Source: Acidobacteriota bacterium
GTDB taxonomy: Bacteria; Acidobacteriota; Aminicenantia; Aminicenantales; Saccharicenantaceae
Reading direction: 5' to 3'
DNA: 64,000 nucleotides
NCBI GenBank assembly: GCA_022711665.1
Contig: JAKLEN010000003.1
Location: forward strand, 372,001 to 436,000
A program made the position numbers and the translations under genes. The notes below the pieces were generated by a model. That model did no database searches. It worked only from the letters and a program-made list of their open reading frames with translations, and was not told the origin of the DNA. This document shows, in pieces, positions 38,590 to 49,255 of this stretch. Numbering within the stretch: position 1 is the stretch's first letter; each line of letters starts with the position of its first letter.

Positions 38590-40128
38590 TTATTTCTCCG
38601 CCTGGGCTTTTTCCAGCAGGCCGCGGTAGCGGTCCATCAACTCCTTGTTGAGGTCGTTGGGCGGGATGGCGTCGGCCGGCAGGAACGGCTTGTAGGGATG
38701 CGCCTTGGCGTAGTCCTCGAACTCCTGCCGCAGCTTGGCCAGCTCCTCCGGCCCGGTCAGCAGGTCGATGACCGAGGCGGCGATGGCCTTGGCCCCGGCG
38801 TTCAGGCCCTTCCAGGCCGTCGAGCCGTGCCAGCCGGCGACGTTGGACCAGTGATGGCCGATGGCCCCCGGCACCCCGCCGGGGAAGGTGATGGTGGCCG
38901 TGGGCGCGATGAGCGTGACGTCGCCGACGTCGGACGAGCCGCCGCCGACGAACTCGCGGCCGGTCACCGGCGCCTCCAGCTTGTCCACTTTGAGCGGCAG
39001 GCCCGTTTCCTTGGCCCCGATCTCCTTCTGCAGGGCCTTGGCGAAGGCCTGCTCCTCGTCGCTCCAGGCCGGCATGCCGACAAGCTCGATGTTCCTCTGG
39101 AAGAGCTCGGCCGCGGCCTTGTTGGCGTGGCGCTGGTGGATGGCGCTGACGACCCGCATCGAGTCGATCTCGGCGCCGCTGGCCAGGGCCCCGGCCTTGG
39201 CGCAGTCGACGACCCGCTTGTACATGTCCTCGAGCCTCTCGTCGGTGTTGCGGACGTAGTACCAGACGCTGGCCCGGTCGGGGACGACGTTCGGCGCCTG
39301 GCCGCCGTCGAGGATGACGTAGTGCAGTCGCTCGGTCAGCGGCAGGTGCTCGCGCAGGTAGTTAGCGGCGACGTTCATGATCTCGACGGCGTCCAGGGCG
39401 CTGCGCCCGACCCAGGGGGCGCCGGCGGCGTGGGCCGTCTTGCCCTTGAAGGTGAAGATGGTCGAGAACAGGGCGTTGCCGTCGATGCCGTACCCGGTGC
39501 CGAAGCCGCTCGAGCTGTGGTTGTCGATGACGGCGTCGACGCCCTCGAACAGCCCGGCCCGGATCATGTACGGCCGGCTGGCCACGATCTCCTCGGCCGG
39601 CGAGCCGAAGACCTTGATCGTGCCCTTGAGCCCTCGGGCTGCCATGACCTCCTTCACGGCGATGGCCGCCGCGGCCGCCGCCGCGCCCATGGCGTTGTGG
39701 CCGCAGCCGTGGCCGGGCGCGCCCTCGACGACCGGGCTCTTCTTCGGGACGAGGGCCTGCTGCGAGAGCCCCGGCAGGGCGTCGAACTCGCCGAGGAGGC
39801 CGATGACGGGCCGGCCCGAGCCGTACGAGGCCACGAAGCAGGTCGGCATCCCGGCCAGGCCGCGCTCGACCGTGAAGCCGGCCGCCTCGAGCGTGTCGGC
39901 CAGGAGCTTGGCCGAGTCGAACTCCTGCAGGCCGAGCTCGGCGTACCGCCAGATGGCGTCCGAGATGCGGCCGAACTTCTCGACCGCCTCGGGCCGGGCC
40001 AGCCAGTCGAGGACGGCCTGCTTCTCCTTGGCGATCCTGGGCTTGGCGGGCGCGCCGCTGGCCGGGCCGGCGGCCAGGCCGAGGATGAGGAGCGCCGCCA
40101 GGAATGACGCAGTATGCCGGTTTCTCAT
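38590..40128 (-). CDS. M20 family metallo-hydrolase, AbgB-like, exported
   Basis: A 512-residue zinc hydrolase with a signal peptide (ASFLAALLILGLAAGPASG). Metal-site segments are GLLGEFDALPGLS, GAPGHGCGHNAMG and GSPAEEIVASRPYM, matching the M20D group that includes p-aminobenzoyl-glutamate hydrolase subunit B. The substrate is probably an amidated or acylated amino acid or short peptide. It is the last gene of a four-gene operon with three amidohydrolase-like genes, nine bases after the preceding stop. Length is that of AbgB (about 480) plus the signal peptide. Confidence 0.92.
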   Translation of the reverse strand: MRNRHTASFLAALLILGLAAGPASGAPAKPRIAKEKQAVLDWLARPEAVEKFGRISDAIWRYAELGLQEFDSAKLLADTLEAAGFTVERGLAGMPTCFVASYGSGRPVIGLLGEFDALPGLSQQALVPKKSPVVEGAPGHGCGHNAMGAAAAAAAIAVKEVMAARGLKGTIKVFGSPAEEIVASRPYMIRAGLFEGVDAVIDNHSSSGFGTGYGIDGNALFSTIFTFKGKTAHAAGAPWVGRSALDAVEIMNVAANYLREHLPLTERLHYVILDGGQAPNVVPDRASVWYYVRNTDERLEDMYKRVVDCAKAGALASGAEIDSMRVVSAIHQRHANKAAAELFQRNIELVGMPAWSDEEQAFAKALQKEIGAKETGLPLKVDKLEAPVTGREFVGGGSSDVGDVTLIAPTATITFPGGVPGAIGHHWSNVAGWHGSTAWKGLNAGAKAIAASVIDLLTGPEELAKLRQEFEDYAKAHPYKPFLPADAIPPNDLNKELMDRYRGLLEKAQAEK

Positions 40129-40137
40129 GGCTGCCCC

Positions 40138-41460
40138 CTATCTCCTGAACTTGTCCAGGAGCTCCGTGTAGCGGTTGGAATGATCGACCTCCCGGCCGTC
40201 GATGTAGACCTTCCGGATGTTGGTCCGCATCTCCAGGATGTCGTCGTCGGCCAGGACGATGTTGGCCGCTTTGCCTTTCTCCAGGCTGCCCATCGTCGCC
40301 GCGATGCCCAGGATCTCGGCAGGGTTGATGGTCACGGCCCTCAAGGCCTCGGCCCGGTCCAGACCGAAGGCGGCCGCCTTGGCGGCGTGGTAGGGCAGGT
40401 CCTTGGCCAGGCTGGCGCTCGACGACGAAAAGGCGATCTTGACCCCGGCCGCGGCCAGGATCCCGGGATTGCGGTACAGGGCGTCGTAGCCGTCCTCCCA
40501 GACGGGCGGCAGGTCGTAGAGCGAGCCCAGGATAACGGGGATCCCAGCCTTGGCGATCTCGCCGGCGGCCTTGAAGCCCTGTTCGGCGCCGTAGAAGACG
40601 GCCTTGATGTTCTCGTCGCGAACGAAGGCGATGGCCGCCCGGATGTCCCGTTCGCCGTGGACGGCGATCATGGCCGGCATCCTGCCCTTGAGCAGCGGCA
40701 GGATGGCCTCGAAGGTCTCGTTGAACTCGGGCAGGGCCAGCAGCCCGTTCCCGGCGGCGGCGTCCCGGCGCTTCTCGTAGGCCCGGGCCTCCCCGAAGAT
40801 CCGCCGCAGCTCCTTCAGGAGCGCGGGGCCGTCGGCCGGAGGCGGGCCGCTCCGCCGCCCGGCGAACGCGCCCCTGGCGGCGCGCAGCCCCGGCAGCTCG
40901 ATCTGCATGGCCGCGGCCGGCTCGACGACCATCTGGCGATGGGTCCAGCCGTCCAGCCGCAGCAGGCAGCTCACGCCGGCGATGAGCCCGCCCGACGGGG
41001 CCGCGACGGCGGCCGTGATGCCGTTGGACCGGGCGATGGGGATGTGCATCGAGTCGTAGCGGACGGCCTCGATCGCCCGGACCTGCGGGTTGATCCGGCC
41101 GGTCTCCTGGTTGTCCACCGTGGCCGCGACGCCGCTGATCTCGACCAGGCCGAGGGACGAACAGCCGTCGATCATCCCGGGGTAGGCCCGCAGGCCCGCC
41201 GCGTCGACGACCTCGGCCCCGGCGGGCACGGCGGCTTCGGCCCCGACCGCCTCGATGCGCCCGTTGCGGACAACGATCGTGCCTTTCGAGATCTCCGGCC
41301 CGACGACAGGCACGATCCGGGCGTTGACGATGGCCAGGACCTTGTCGGGCGCGGCCTGGGCCGGGGCCGGCCCCGGCTCCCGGGCCGCGAGGAGCGGACC
41401 GGCCGCGACGGCGATGACGAAGACGGCGATGGCGGCGGCGATGACGGTCCGGCGGATCAT
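40138..41460 (-). CDS. Amidohydrolase-like exported protein lacking metal ligands (third of trio)
   Basis: A 440-residue protein with a signal peptide (IAAAIAVFVIAVAAGPLLA) and the overall imidazolonepropionase-like amidohydrolase layout: an N-terminal beta-sandwich (IVNARIVPVVG), a barrel and a C-terminal sandwich (GSLEKGKAANIVLADDD). The catalytic HxH after the first strand is replaced by DGCSSLG (98-104). The later histidine position reads YGAEQ and the aspartate position FSSSSA, so it probably cannot bind the normal metals. It is linked to the upstream gene by an ATGA overlap and has a clear GGAGG. Likely a structural partner of the active middle paralogue. Confidence 0.85.
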   Translation of the reverse strand: MIRRTVIAAAIAVFVIAVAAGPLLAAREPGPAPAQAAPDKVLAIVNARIVPVVGPEISKGTIVVRNGRIEAVGAEAAVPAGAEVVDAAGLRAYPGMIDGCSSLGLVEISGVAATVDNQETGRINPQVRAIEAVRYDSMHIPIARSNGITAAVAAPSGGLIAGVSCLLRLDGWTHRQMVVEPAAAMQIELPGLRAARGAFAGRRSGPPPADGPALLKELRRIFGEARAYEKRRDAAAGNGLLALPEFNETFEAILPLLKGRMPAMIAVHGERDIRAAIAFVRDENIKAVFYGAEQGFKAAGEIAKAGIPVILGSLYDLPPVWEDGYDALYRNPGILAAAGVKIAFSSSSASLAKDLPYHAAKAAAFGLDRAEALRAVTINPAEILGIAATMGSLEKGKAANIVLADDDILEMRTNIRKVYIDGREVDHSNRYTELLDKFRR

Positions 41461-42806
41461 TGGAGGCCTCCCACTTCACGGGCTGCTGCGGCCGCCGGGG
41501 CCGCCGCTTCCCGCTCCCGGGCCAGGGCTTCCCGGTCGAAATAGACCCGGCCCTCGATGATGGTCATGTCGCAGCGGGCGTAGGCGCTCAGGGGGTGCCC
41601 GGAAAAGATCGCGACATCGCACTGCTTGCCGACCTCGAGGCTGCCGACGATCCGGTCGACGCCCAGCTGGATGGCCGGGTTGATGGTCACCAGCCTCAAG
41701 GCCTCGTCCTCGGACAGGCCGCCGTACTTCATGGTCTTGGCGGCGTCGTTGAAGAGCCGGCGGATGCGCTCGCCGCTGTCGGAGTTGATCGAGACCAGGA
41801 CGCCCTTCCTGGCGCAGTAGCCGGCCATCTCGGCGATGCCTTCGGCGGCCTCCATCTTGTAGGCCCAGTTGTCGGCGAAGCCGGAGATGCCGATCCCGGC
41901 GGCCGCGATCTCGCCGGCGATCTTGTAGCCCTCCCAGCAGTGCTCGAAGCACTGGATCTTGAACCCGAATTCCCTGGCCAGCCCCATGAACTCGAGCGTC
42001 TCGGTGGCCTGGTAGCTGTGGCAGCGGGCCACCCGCTCGCCGCGGAGCATCTCGGCCAGGACCTCCAGGCGCAGGTCCTTTTTCGGCGGGACGAGCGTCC
42101 GCGGCGGGTTCTTGGCCGCCGCCGCCTTTTTATACCGGTCCCACCGGGCCATGTAGTTCCGGGCCTTCTCCAGCTCGCGCCGGATGACGGCGTTGGCGCC
42201 CATGCGGGTGGCCGGATAGCGCCGCTCCCGGCCCGCCGCGACGGTCCGGTTGGCCTGCTTGACGTTCTCGCCCAGGGCGAACTTGAGCGTCGGCAGCGCC
42301 TCGGCGACCACGAGCTCCTCGGACGGACGGCCCCATTTCATCTTGAGGACGACGTTCGGCCCGCCGATGGGGTTGGCGCTGCCGTGCATCGTGTGGACCA
42401 TGGTGACGCCGCCGCTCAGGGCCGTCAGGATGGAGGCGTCGTCGGCGTTGACGACCGCGCCGACGTCGGCTTCGGGGGTGATGGCCTCGGACCCTTCGTT
42501 CGTGCCGGCCACGGCGATGTGGGTGTGCGAGTCGATCAGGCCGGGGACGACGAACCGGCCGGCCGCGTCGACGGCGCGGACGCCGGGCGGGGCGGCCAGG
42601 TCCGGGCCGATCGCCTTGATGACGCCGCCGAGGACGAGGATGTCGCCCCTGGCGATCACGCCCTTGGTCACGGTCAGGATGGTGCCGTTCCGGATCAGGA
42701 TGTCGCCGCCGTCGGCCGCGGCCGGCCGGGGCCCGAAGGCGACGACGAAACCGGCCAGGGCCAGTATTGCGGCGGCGCGGGGGAGGGGGAGGGCGAGGTT
42801 CTTCAC
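41457..42806 (-). CDS. Amidohydrolase, metal ligands intact (middle of trio), exported
   Basis: A 449-residue amidohydrolase-superfamily enzyme with a signal peptide (AAAILALAGFVVAFGPRPAAA). The ligands are all present: HTH (94-96) in PGLIDSHTHIAVAG, histidines in CHSYQAT and FEHCWEGY, and the aspartate in INSDSGE. Closest in style to imidazolonepropionase-like enzymes; the substrate is unknown. The GTG start at 42806 overlaps the preceding stop (GTGA) and has GGAGG seven bases upstream; the frame is open far upstream, but that part only shadows the previous gene. Its end overlaps the third paralogue (ATGA), giving strict coupling of the trio. Confidence 0.92.
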   Translation of the reverse strand: MKNLALPLPRAAAILALAGFVVAFGPRPAAADGGDILIRNGTILTVTKGVIARGDILVLGGVIKAIGPDLAAPPGVRAVDAAGRFVVPGLIDSHTHIAVAGTNEGSEAITPEADVGAVVNADDASILTALSGGVTMVHTMHGSANPIGGPNVVLKMKWGRPSEELVVAEALPTLKFALGENVKQANRTVAAGRERRYPATRMGANAVIRRELEKARNYMARWDRYKKAAAAKNPPRTLVPPKKDLRLEVLAEMLRGERVARCHSYQATETLEFMGLAREFGFKIQCFEHCWEGYKIAGEIAAAGIGISGFADNWAYKMEAAEGIAEMAGYCARKGVLVSINSDSGERIRRLFNDAAKTMKYGGLSEDEALRLVTINPAIQLGVDRIVGSLEVGKQCDVAIFSGHPLSAYARCDMTIIEGRVYFDREALAREREAAAPAAAAAREVGGLQ

Positions 42807-44152
42807 TTGGAGGCCTCCTCGGTTTCGTAATCGAACCGGACCCCGTCCACGAAGACCCGGACGACGCGCACCTTCTCGTCGAAGAGGCCGCCCCGGACCA
42901 GGACGACGTTGGCGATCTTGCCCGGCTCGAGCGTGCCCAGGGCCTGGTCGAGGCCGAGGAAGCGGGCCGGCTGGATGGTCAGGGCCCGTAGGGCGGCTTC
43001 TTCCGCGAGGCCCGCCCCGATCGCGGCGCGGACGGCCTTGAGGACGGCCGTCCCGTCGGCGTTCGCGCCCGAGACGAGGGCGAAGGGGAGGCCGGCCTTG
43101 GCCAGCTCGGCGGCGTTGGCGGGATAGATCGCGGACTCGGCTTTTTTCCGCAGCTCCTCGCCCTGCGTCGTGTACCGGCTCGCCGCCGGCGGCCGGAAAT
43201 CGAGCCCGACGAGGAGCGGCACGGGCGCTTTCCCGAGGACGTCGGCGGCGCGCCAGGCCTCGTTGGCCCCGGCCAGCAGGGCATTGAGCTTGAACTCGGC
43301 GATGATCTTCAGGGCCCGCTTGATGTCCTCGACGTTGTTGCACTGGAAGACGACGGGCCGGCGGTCGCGGACGAAGGGGACCAGGGCCTCGAGCCTGGGG
43401 TCGTAGGCCGGCCTTTTCAGCCCGGCGGCGCCCTTGGCGTACTGGGCCTGCCGGGCGGCGTAGTACTCGGCGTCGATGAAGCTCTGGCGGATGTGGGCGA
43501 TCGTACCCATGAGGCTCGACGGGTAGGCGCCCCGCTCGGTCGTGAAGTTGACGTGCAGGGCCGCCCCGTTGCGGATGACCATCGGCAGCAGCGCCTCGCC
43601 GTTGAGGTCGAGGATGACGCTCTGGCCCTCGAAGATGCCCCGCTCCGGGGCGACGAGGGCGGTCGTGAAGCCGGCCCGATGGAAGCTCTCGACGGCGGCC
43701 CTGGACGGCTTGAGCTGGTCGAGGACGAAGAGCCCCGGTCCCGGCGGGAACGTGTCCTCCCGGGTCCCCTGGGCGGCCGCCGGCGGCGGGCCCTCGAAGG
43801 GGATCTCCGGGCCCGCGCTCCGGGCCGGGCGCTCCAGGAACAGGCTCGAGAAGGCCGTGATCAGGCCCGGATAGGCCTGGAGCCCTTCGGCCTCGATGAT
43901 CTCGGCGTCATCCGGGATGCGGACCTTCCCGGCGGGGCCGAGCGATTCGATCAGGCCGTCGCGGATGACGATCACGCCCTTCTCGATCGCCGGGCCGGCG
44001 ACCGGAACGATGCGGCAGCCGCGGATGGCGTAGGTCGGGCCGACGTCGGCCGCGGGCGCGGGCGCGGCGGCGTCGAGGGCCAGCGCGGCCAGAACGACGA
44101 TGACGGCGGGGGAGACACGCGGCTTGGGCCGGGCGACGATACTGATCCTCAT
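42803..44152 (-). CDS. Amidohydrolase-like exported protein lacking metal ligands (first of trio)
   Basis: A 449-residue paralogue of the next two genes, with a signal peptide (VSPAVIVVLAALALDAAAP). The HxH site is replaced by LITAFSSLF (about 97-105), the histidine positions by FQCNN and AGANEA, and the aspartate segment reads VSGANADG, so all catalytic ligands seem lost. The fold signals remain (YAIRGCRIVPVAGPAIEKGV at the start, LGTLEPGKIANVVLVRGG at the end). ATG 44152 is preferred over GTG 44161 because GGAGG would overlap the latter. It is the first gene of the operon, divergent from gltX. Confidence 0.85.
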   Translation of the reverse strand: MRISIVARPKPRVSPAVIVVLAALALDAAAPAPAADVGPTYAIRGCRIVPVAGPAIEKGVIVIRDGLIESLGPAGKVRIPDDAEIIEAEGLQAYPGLITAFSSLFLERPARSAGPEIPFEGPPPAAAQGTREDTFPPGPGLFVLDQLKPSRAAVESFHRAGFTTALVAPERGIFEGQSVILDLNGEALLPMVIRNGAALHVNFTTERGAYPSSLMGTIAHIRQSFIDAEYYAARQAQYAKGAAGLKRPAYDPRLEALVPFVRDRRPVVFQCNNVEDIKRALKIIAEFKLNALLAGANEAWRAADVLGKAPVPLLVGLDFRPPAASRYTTQGEELRKKAESAIYPANAAELAKAGLPFALVSGANADGTAVLKAVRAAIGAGLAEEAALRALTIQPARFLGLDQALGTLEPGKIANVVLVRGGLFDEKVRVVRVFVDGVRFDYETEEASK

Positions 44153-44243
44153 GGGAGCCACCTCCGAAGGAAGGGGTATACATCAATCCCGTCGAGGCGG
44201 TCAACAATCCGCGGACGGAAATGGCCCCGGGGCCGGCGGCGGC

Positions 44244-44272
44244 TTGCCGGTCCACCCCCTATGTGCTATAAA
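44244..44272 (+). promoter_or_regulatory. Sigma-70 promoter of gltX, leaderless
   Basis: TTGCCG (44244-44249), 17-base spacer, TATAAA (44267-44272), then six bases (ATACGC) before the ATG at 44279. Transcription should start at or within a base or two of the ATG; no Shine-Dalgarno can exist downstream. Confidence 0.8.
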
Positions 44273-44278
44273 ATACGC

Positions 44279-45565
44279 ATGGTTAGAGTGCGCTTTGCCC
44301 CCAGCCCGACGGGTTTTCTGCATATCGGCAGCGCCCGGACGGCCATCTTCAACTGGCTCTACGCCCGCCATGCCGGCGGCAAGTTCCTGTTGCGCATCGA
44401 GGATACCGACCTCAAGCGCTCCGAGTCGCGCTTCCTCGACGAGATCCTCGAGGACCTGCGCTGGCTCGGCCTGGACTGGGACGAGGAGCCCCTCTTCCAG
44501 AGCCGGCGCTTCGACGTCTACCGGGCCAAGGCCGAGGAGCTGGTCGCCGCCGGCCGGGCCTACAAGGACGGCGCGGCCGTCCTCTTCAAGGTCGAGCCCG
44601 GCCGGACCATCGCCTACGACGACCTCGTCCACGGCCGCATCTCGGTCGAGTCCGAGACCATCAAGGACCAGGTCATCATCAAGTCCGATGGTTCGCCGAC
44701 CTACAACTTCTGCTGCGTCATCGACGACGCCCACCTGGGCATCACCCACATCCTCCGCGGCGACGACCACATCAGCAACACGCCCAAGCAGATCATCTTC
44801 TACGAGGCCTTCGGCCTGACCCCGCCCCGCTTCGGCCACATGCCGCTCATCCTGGGCACCGACGGGGCCAAGCTCTCCAAGCGCCACGGCGGCGTCTCGG
44901 TCGAGGAGTACAAGCGCGAGGGCTTCCTGCCCGAGGCCCTGGCCAACTACCTCATCTGCCTGGGCTGGACGCCCCCGGAGGGCCGCGAGATCATGCCCCC
45001 GGCCGAGGCCGTCAAGCTCTTCGAGATCGAGGAGATGAACGACGTCCAGGCCAAGTTCGACATCCAGAAGCTGCGCTGGCTCAACGCCGAGTACATAATG
45101 AAGTCCGCCAACGAGCGCCTCGTCCCGCTGGTCAAGCCCTACCTCGAGGCCGCCGGCCTGCCGGCCGCCGGCGTCAAGGACGCCTACCTGGGCAGGGTCC
45201 TCGACCTCTACAAGGTCCGCCTGAAGACCCTGAGCGAGTTCCCGGCCCAGACCGACTGCTTCTTCCGCGAGGACTTCGCCGTCGACGAGGAGGGACGCAA
45301 GCACCTGGACTCGCCCGAGAGCCGGGTGTACCTCGCCGCCCTGGCCGACCGCCTGGCCGGCCTGACCGATTTCTCGCATGCCGCCATCGAGGACGTTTTC
45401 CGCCGCTTCGCCGAGGAGCGCGGCCTGGCCAAGGTCGGCCCGATCGTCCACCCGGCCCGCATGGCCGTCAGCGGCAAGACCAAGGGCGCCGGCCTGTTCG
45501 AGATGATGGAAGTCCTCGGCCGCGAGCGCGTCGTCGCCCGCATGAGGAGAGCCGCTAATGCCTGA
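44279..45565 (+). CDS. gltX: Glutamate--tRNA ligase
   Basis: A 428-residue class I aminoacyl-tRNA synthetase. HIGH motif: [17 protein letters not shown] at residues 6-22; KMSKS-type motif KLSKRHG; the C-terminal helical domain binds the anticodon. It is shorter than the usual 460-500 residues, mainly in the C-terminal domain. The ATG at 44279 gives the exact conserved N-terminus [12 protein letters not shown]; the frame is open 786 bases upstream, but that part is antisense to the amidohydrolase gene. The start is six bases from the promoter's -10 box. The 3' end overlaps glnS by eight bases. Confidence 0.96.
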   Translation: MVRVRFAPSPTGFLHIGSARTAIFNWLYARHAGGKFLLRIEDTDLKRSESRFLDEILEDLRWLGLDWDEEPLFQSRRFDVYRAKAEELVAAGRAYKDGAAVLFKVEPGRTIAYDDLVHGRISVESETIKDQVIIKSDGSPTYNFCCVIDDAHLGITHILRGDDHISNTPKQIIFYEAFGLTPPRFGHMPLILGTDGAKLSKRHGGVSVEEYKREGFLPEALANYLICLGWTPPEGREIMPPAEAVKLFEIEEMNDVQAKFDIQKLRWLNAEYIMKSANERLVPLVKPYLEAAGLPAAGVKDAYLGRVLDLYKVRLKTLSEFPAQTDCFFREDFAVDEEGRKHLDSPESRVYLAALADRLAGLTDFSHAAIEDVFRRFAEERGLAKVGPIVHPARMAVSGKTKGAGLFEMMEVLGRERVVARMRRAANA

Positions 45566-47276
45566 CGAGACCCCCAAGCCCGCCCCGGCCGCCAAGCCCA
45601 GGACCAACTTCGTCCGCGATATCGTCGACGAGCACCTGCGGAACGGCCGCTTCGCCGCCGTCCACACGCGCTTCCCGCCGGAGCCCAACGGCTACCTCCA
45701 CATCGGCCACGCCAAGTCCATCCACCTGAACTTCGGCCTGGCCCGCGACTACAAGGGCCTCTGCAACCTGCGCATGGACGACACCAACCCCGAGACCGAG
45801 GACATGGAGTACGTCGAATCCATCAAGGAGGACGTCCGCTGGCTCGGCTTCGATTGGCAGGACCGCGAGTACTACGCCTCCGACTACTACGAGCGGCTCT
45901 ACCAGTGGGCCGTCGAGCTCATCCGCAAGGGCGTCGCCTATGTCTGCGACCTGACCGTGGACCAGGTCCGCGAGTACCGCGGCACGGTCACCCGGGCCGG
46001 CGTCCCGTCGCCCTACCGCGACCGCGGCGTCGCCGAGAACCTGGACCTCTTCGCCCGCATGCGCGCCGGCGAGTTCCCCGACGGCTCCCGCACCCTGCGG
46101 GCCAAGATCGACATGGCCTCGCCCAACATGCTCCTGCGCGATCCGCTCATGTACCGCATCCGCCGCGAGCACCACTACCGCACCGGCGACGGCTGGTGCA
46201 TCTACCCGACCTACGACTGGGCCCACGGCCAGAGCGACTCCATCGAGGGCATCACCCATTCCATCTGCACCCTGGAGTTCGAGGTCCATCGGCCCCTCTA
46301 CGACTGGTTCCTTGACCAGCTCGGCGTTCACCATCCCCAGCAGATCGAGTTCGCCCGGCTGAACCTGAGCCACACCGTCCTGTCCAAGCGCCGCCTGCTC
46401 GAGCTCGTCGAGTCGCGCCTGGTCAGCGGCTGGGACGACCCGCGCATGCCGACCATCTCCGGCTTCCGCCGCCGCGGCGTCACGCCCGAGGCCATCGCCG
46501 CGTTCTGCGAGACGATCGGCGTGGCCAAGGACAACAGCATCGTCGACCTGCCGCTCCTGGAGATGTGCGCCCGCGAGCACCTGAACCGGACCGTCCCCCG
46601 GGCCATGGCCGTCCTGCGGCCGCTCAAGGTCGTCCTGACGAACTACCCCGAGGACCGGGTCGAGGAATTCGAGGCCGTCAACAACCCCGAGGACCCGGCC
46701 GCCGGCACGCGCCGCGTCCCCTTCTCGCGCGAGCTCTGGATCGAGCGCGACGACTTCATGGAGAACCCGCCCTCGAAGTTCTTCCGCCTCTCGCCGGGCA
46801 AGGAGGTCCGCCTCCGCTACGCCTACTTCATCCGCTGCCAGGAGGCCATCAAGGACGCCGCCGGCAACGTCGTCGAGCTCCGCTGCACCTACGACCCGGC
46901 CACCCGCGGCGGCGACAATCCCCCGGACGGCCGCAAGGTCAAGGCCACGCTCCACTGGGTCTCGGCCCGCCACGCCGTCGACGCCGAGGTCCGGCTCTAC
47001 GATACGCTGTTCACCGTCCGCGACCCGGCCTCGGTCCCCGAGGGCGTGGACTGGAAGGCCACGCTCAACCCCAAGTCCCTCGAGGTCGTCCGGGGCGCCA
47101 AGCTCGAGCCCGGCCTGGCCGAGGCCCGGCCCGAGAGCCGCTGGCAGTTCGAGCGCCTGGGCTATTTCTGCGCCGACCGGCGCGACTCCAGGCCCGGGGC
47201 CCCGGTCTTCAACCGGACGGTGACCCTGCGCGACGAGTGGGCCCGGCTGGTCAAGGCCGGCCGGGAAGCCGCCTGA
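45558..47276 (+). CDS. glnS: Glutamine--tRNA ligase
   Basis: A 572-residue class I synthetase charging tRNA-Gln directly. It has the N-terminal [20 protein letters not shown] (HIGH motif), [19 protein letters not shown], the KMSKS-type VLSKRRL and the C-terminal two-barrel anticodon domain ([19 protein letters not shown]). Length is normal. It begins inside the end of gltX, giving an operon of two related synthetases. Presence of GlnRS suggests that the organism need not depend on the indirect GatCAB route for Gln-tRNA. Confidence 0.97.
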   Translation: MPDETPKPAPAAKPRTNFVRDIVDEHLRNGRFAAVHTRFPPEPNGYLHIGHAKSIHLNFGLARDYKGLCNLRMDDTNPETEDMEYVESIKEDVRWLGFDWQDREYYASDYYERLYQWAVELIRKGVAYVCDLTVDQVREYRGTVTRAGVPSPYRDRGVAENLDLFARMRAGEFPDGSRTLRAKIDMASPNMLLRDPLMYRIRREHHYRTGDGWCIYPTYDWAHGQSDSIEGITHSICTLEFEVHRPLYDWFLDQLGVHHPQQIEFARLNLSHTVLSKRRLLELVESRLVSGWDDPRMPTISGFRRRGVTPEAIAAFCETIGVAKDNSIVDLPLLEMCAREHLNRTVPRAMAVLRPLKVVLTNYPEDRVEEFEAVNNPEDPAAGTRRVPFSRELWIERDDFMENPPSKFFRLSPGKEVRLRYAYFIRCQEAIKDAAGNVVELRCTYDPATRGGDNPPDGRKVKATLHWVSARHAVDAEVRLYDTLFTVRDPASVPEGVDWKATLNPKSLEVVRGAKLEPGLAEARPESRWQFERLGYFCADRRDSRPGAPVFNRTVTLRDEWARLVKAGREAA

Positions 47277-47335
47277 GCCGGCCGCGGCCGCGGGAGCGCG
47301 CTCGGACCGGCGACAGGCGAGGGAGCTCTGAGGCG

Positions 47336-49251
<1,916 letters not shown>

Positions 49252-49255
<4 letters not shown>

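Noticed and set aside
43493-44278. Open frame extending gltX 262 codons upstream
   Set aside because: It is antisense to the first amidohydrolase gene, and GluRS begins at the conserved [12 protein letters not shown]; the promoter also lies within this stretch.
46565-47335. Open frame extending glgB more than 250 codons upstream
   Set aside because: It is an out-of-frame shadow of glnS with repetitive Arg/Gly/Pro composition; the branching-enzyme N-terminus and conserved spacing fix the start at 47336.
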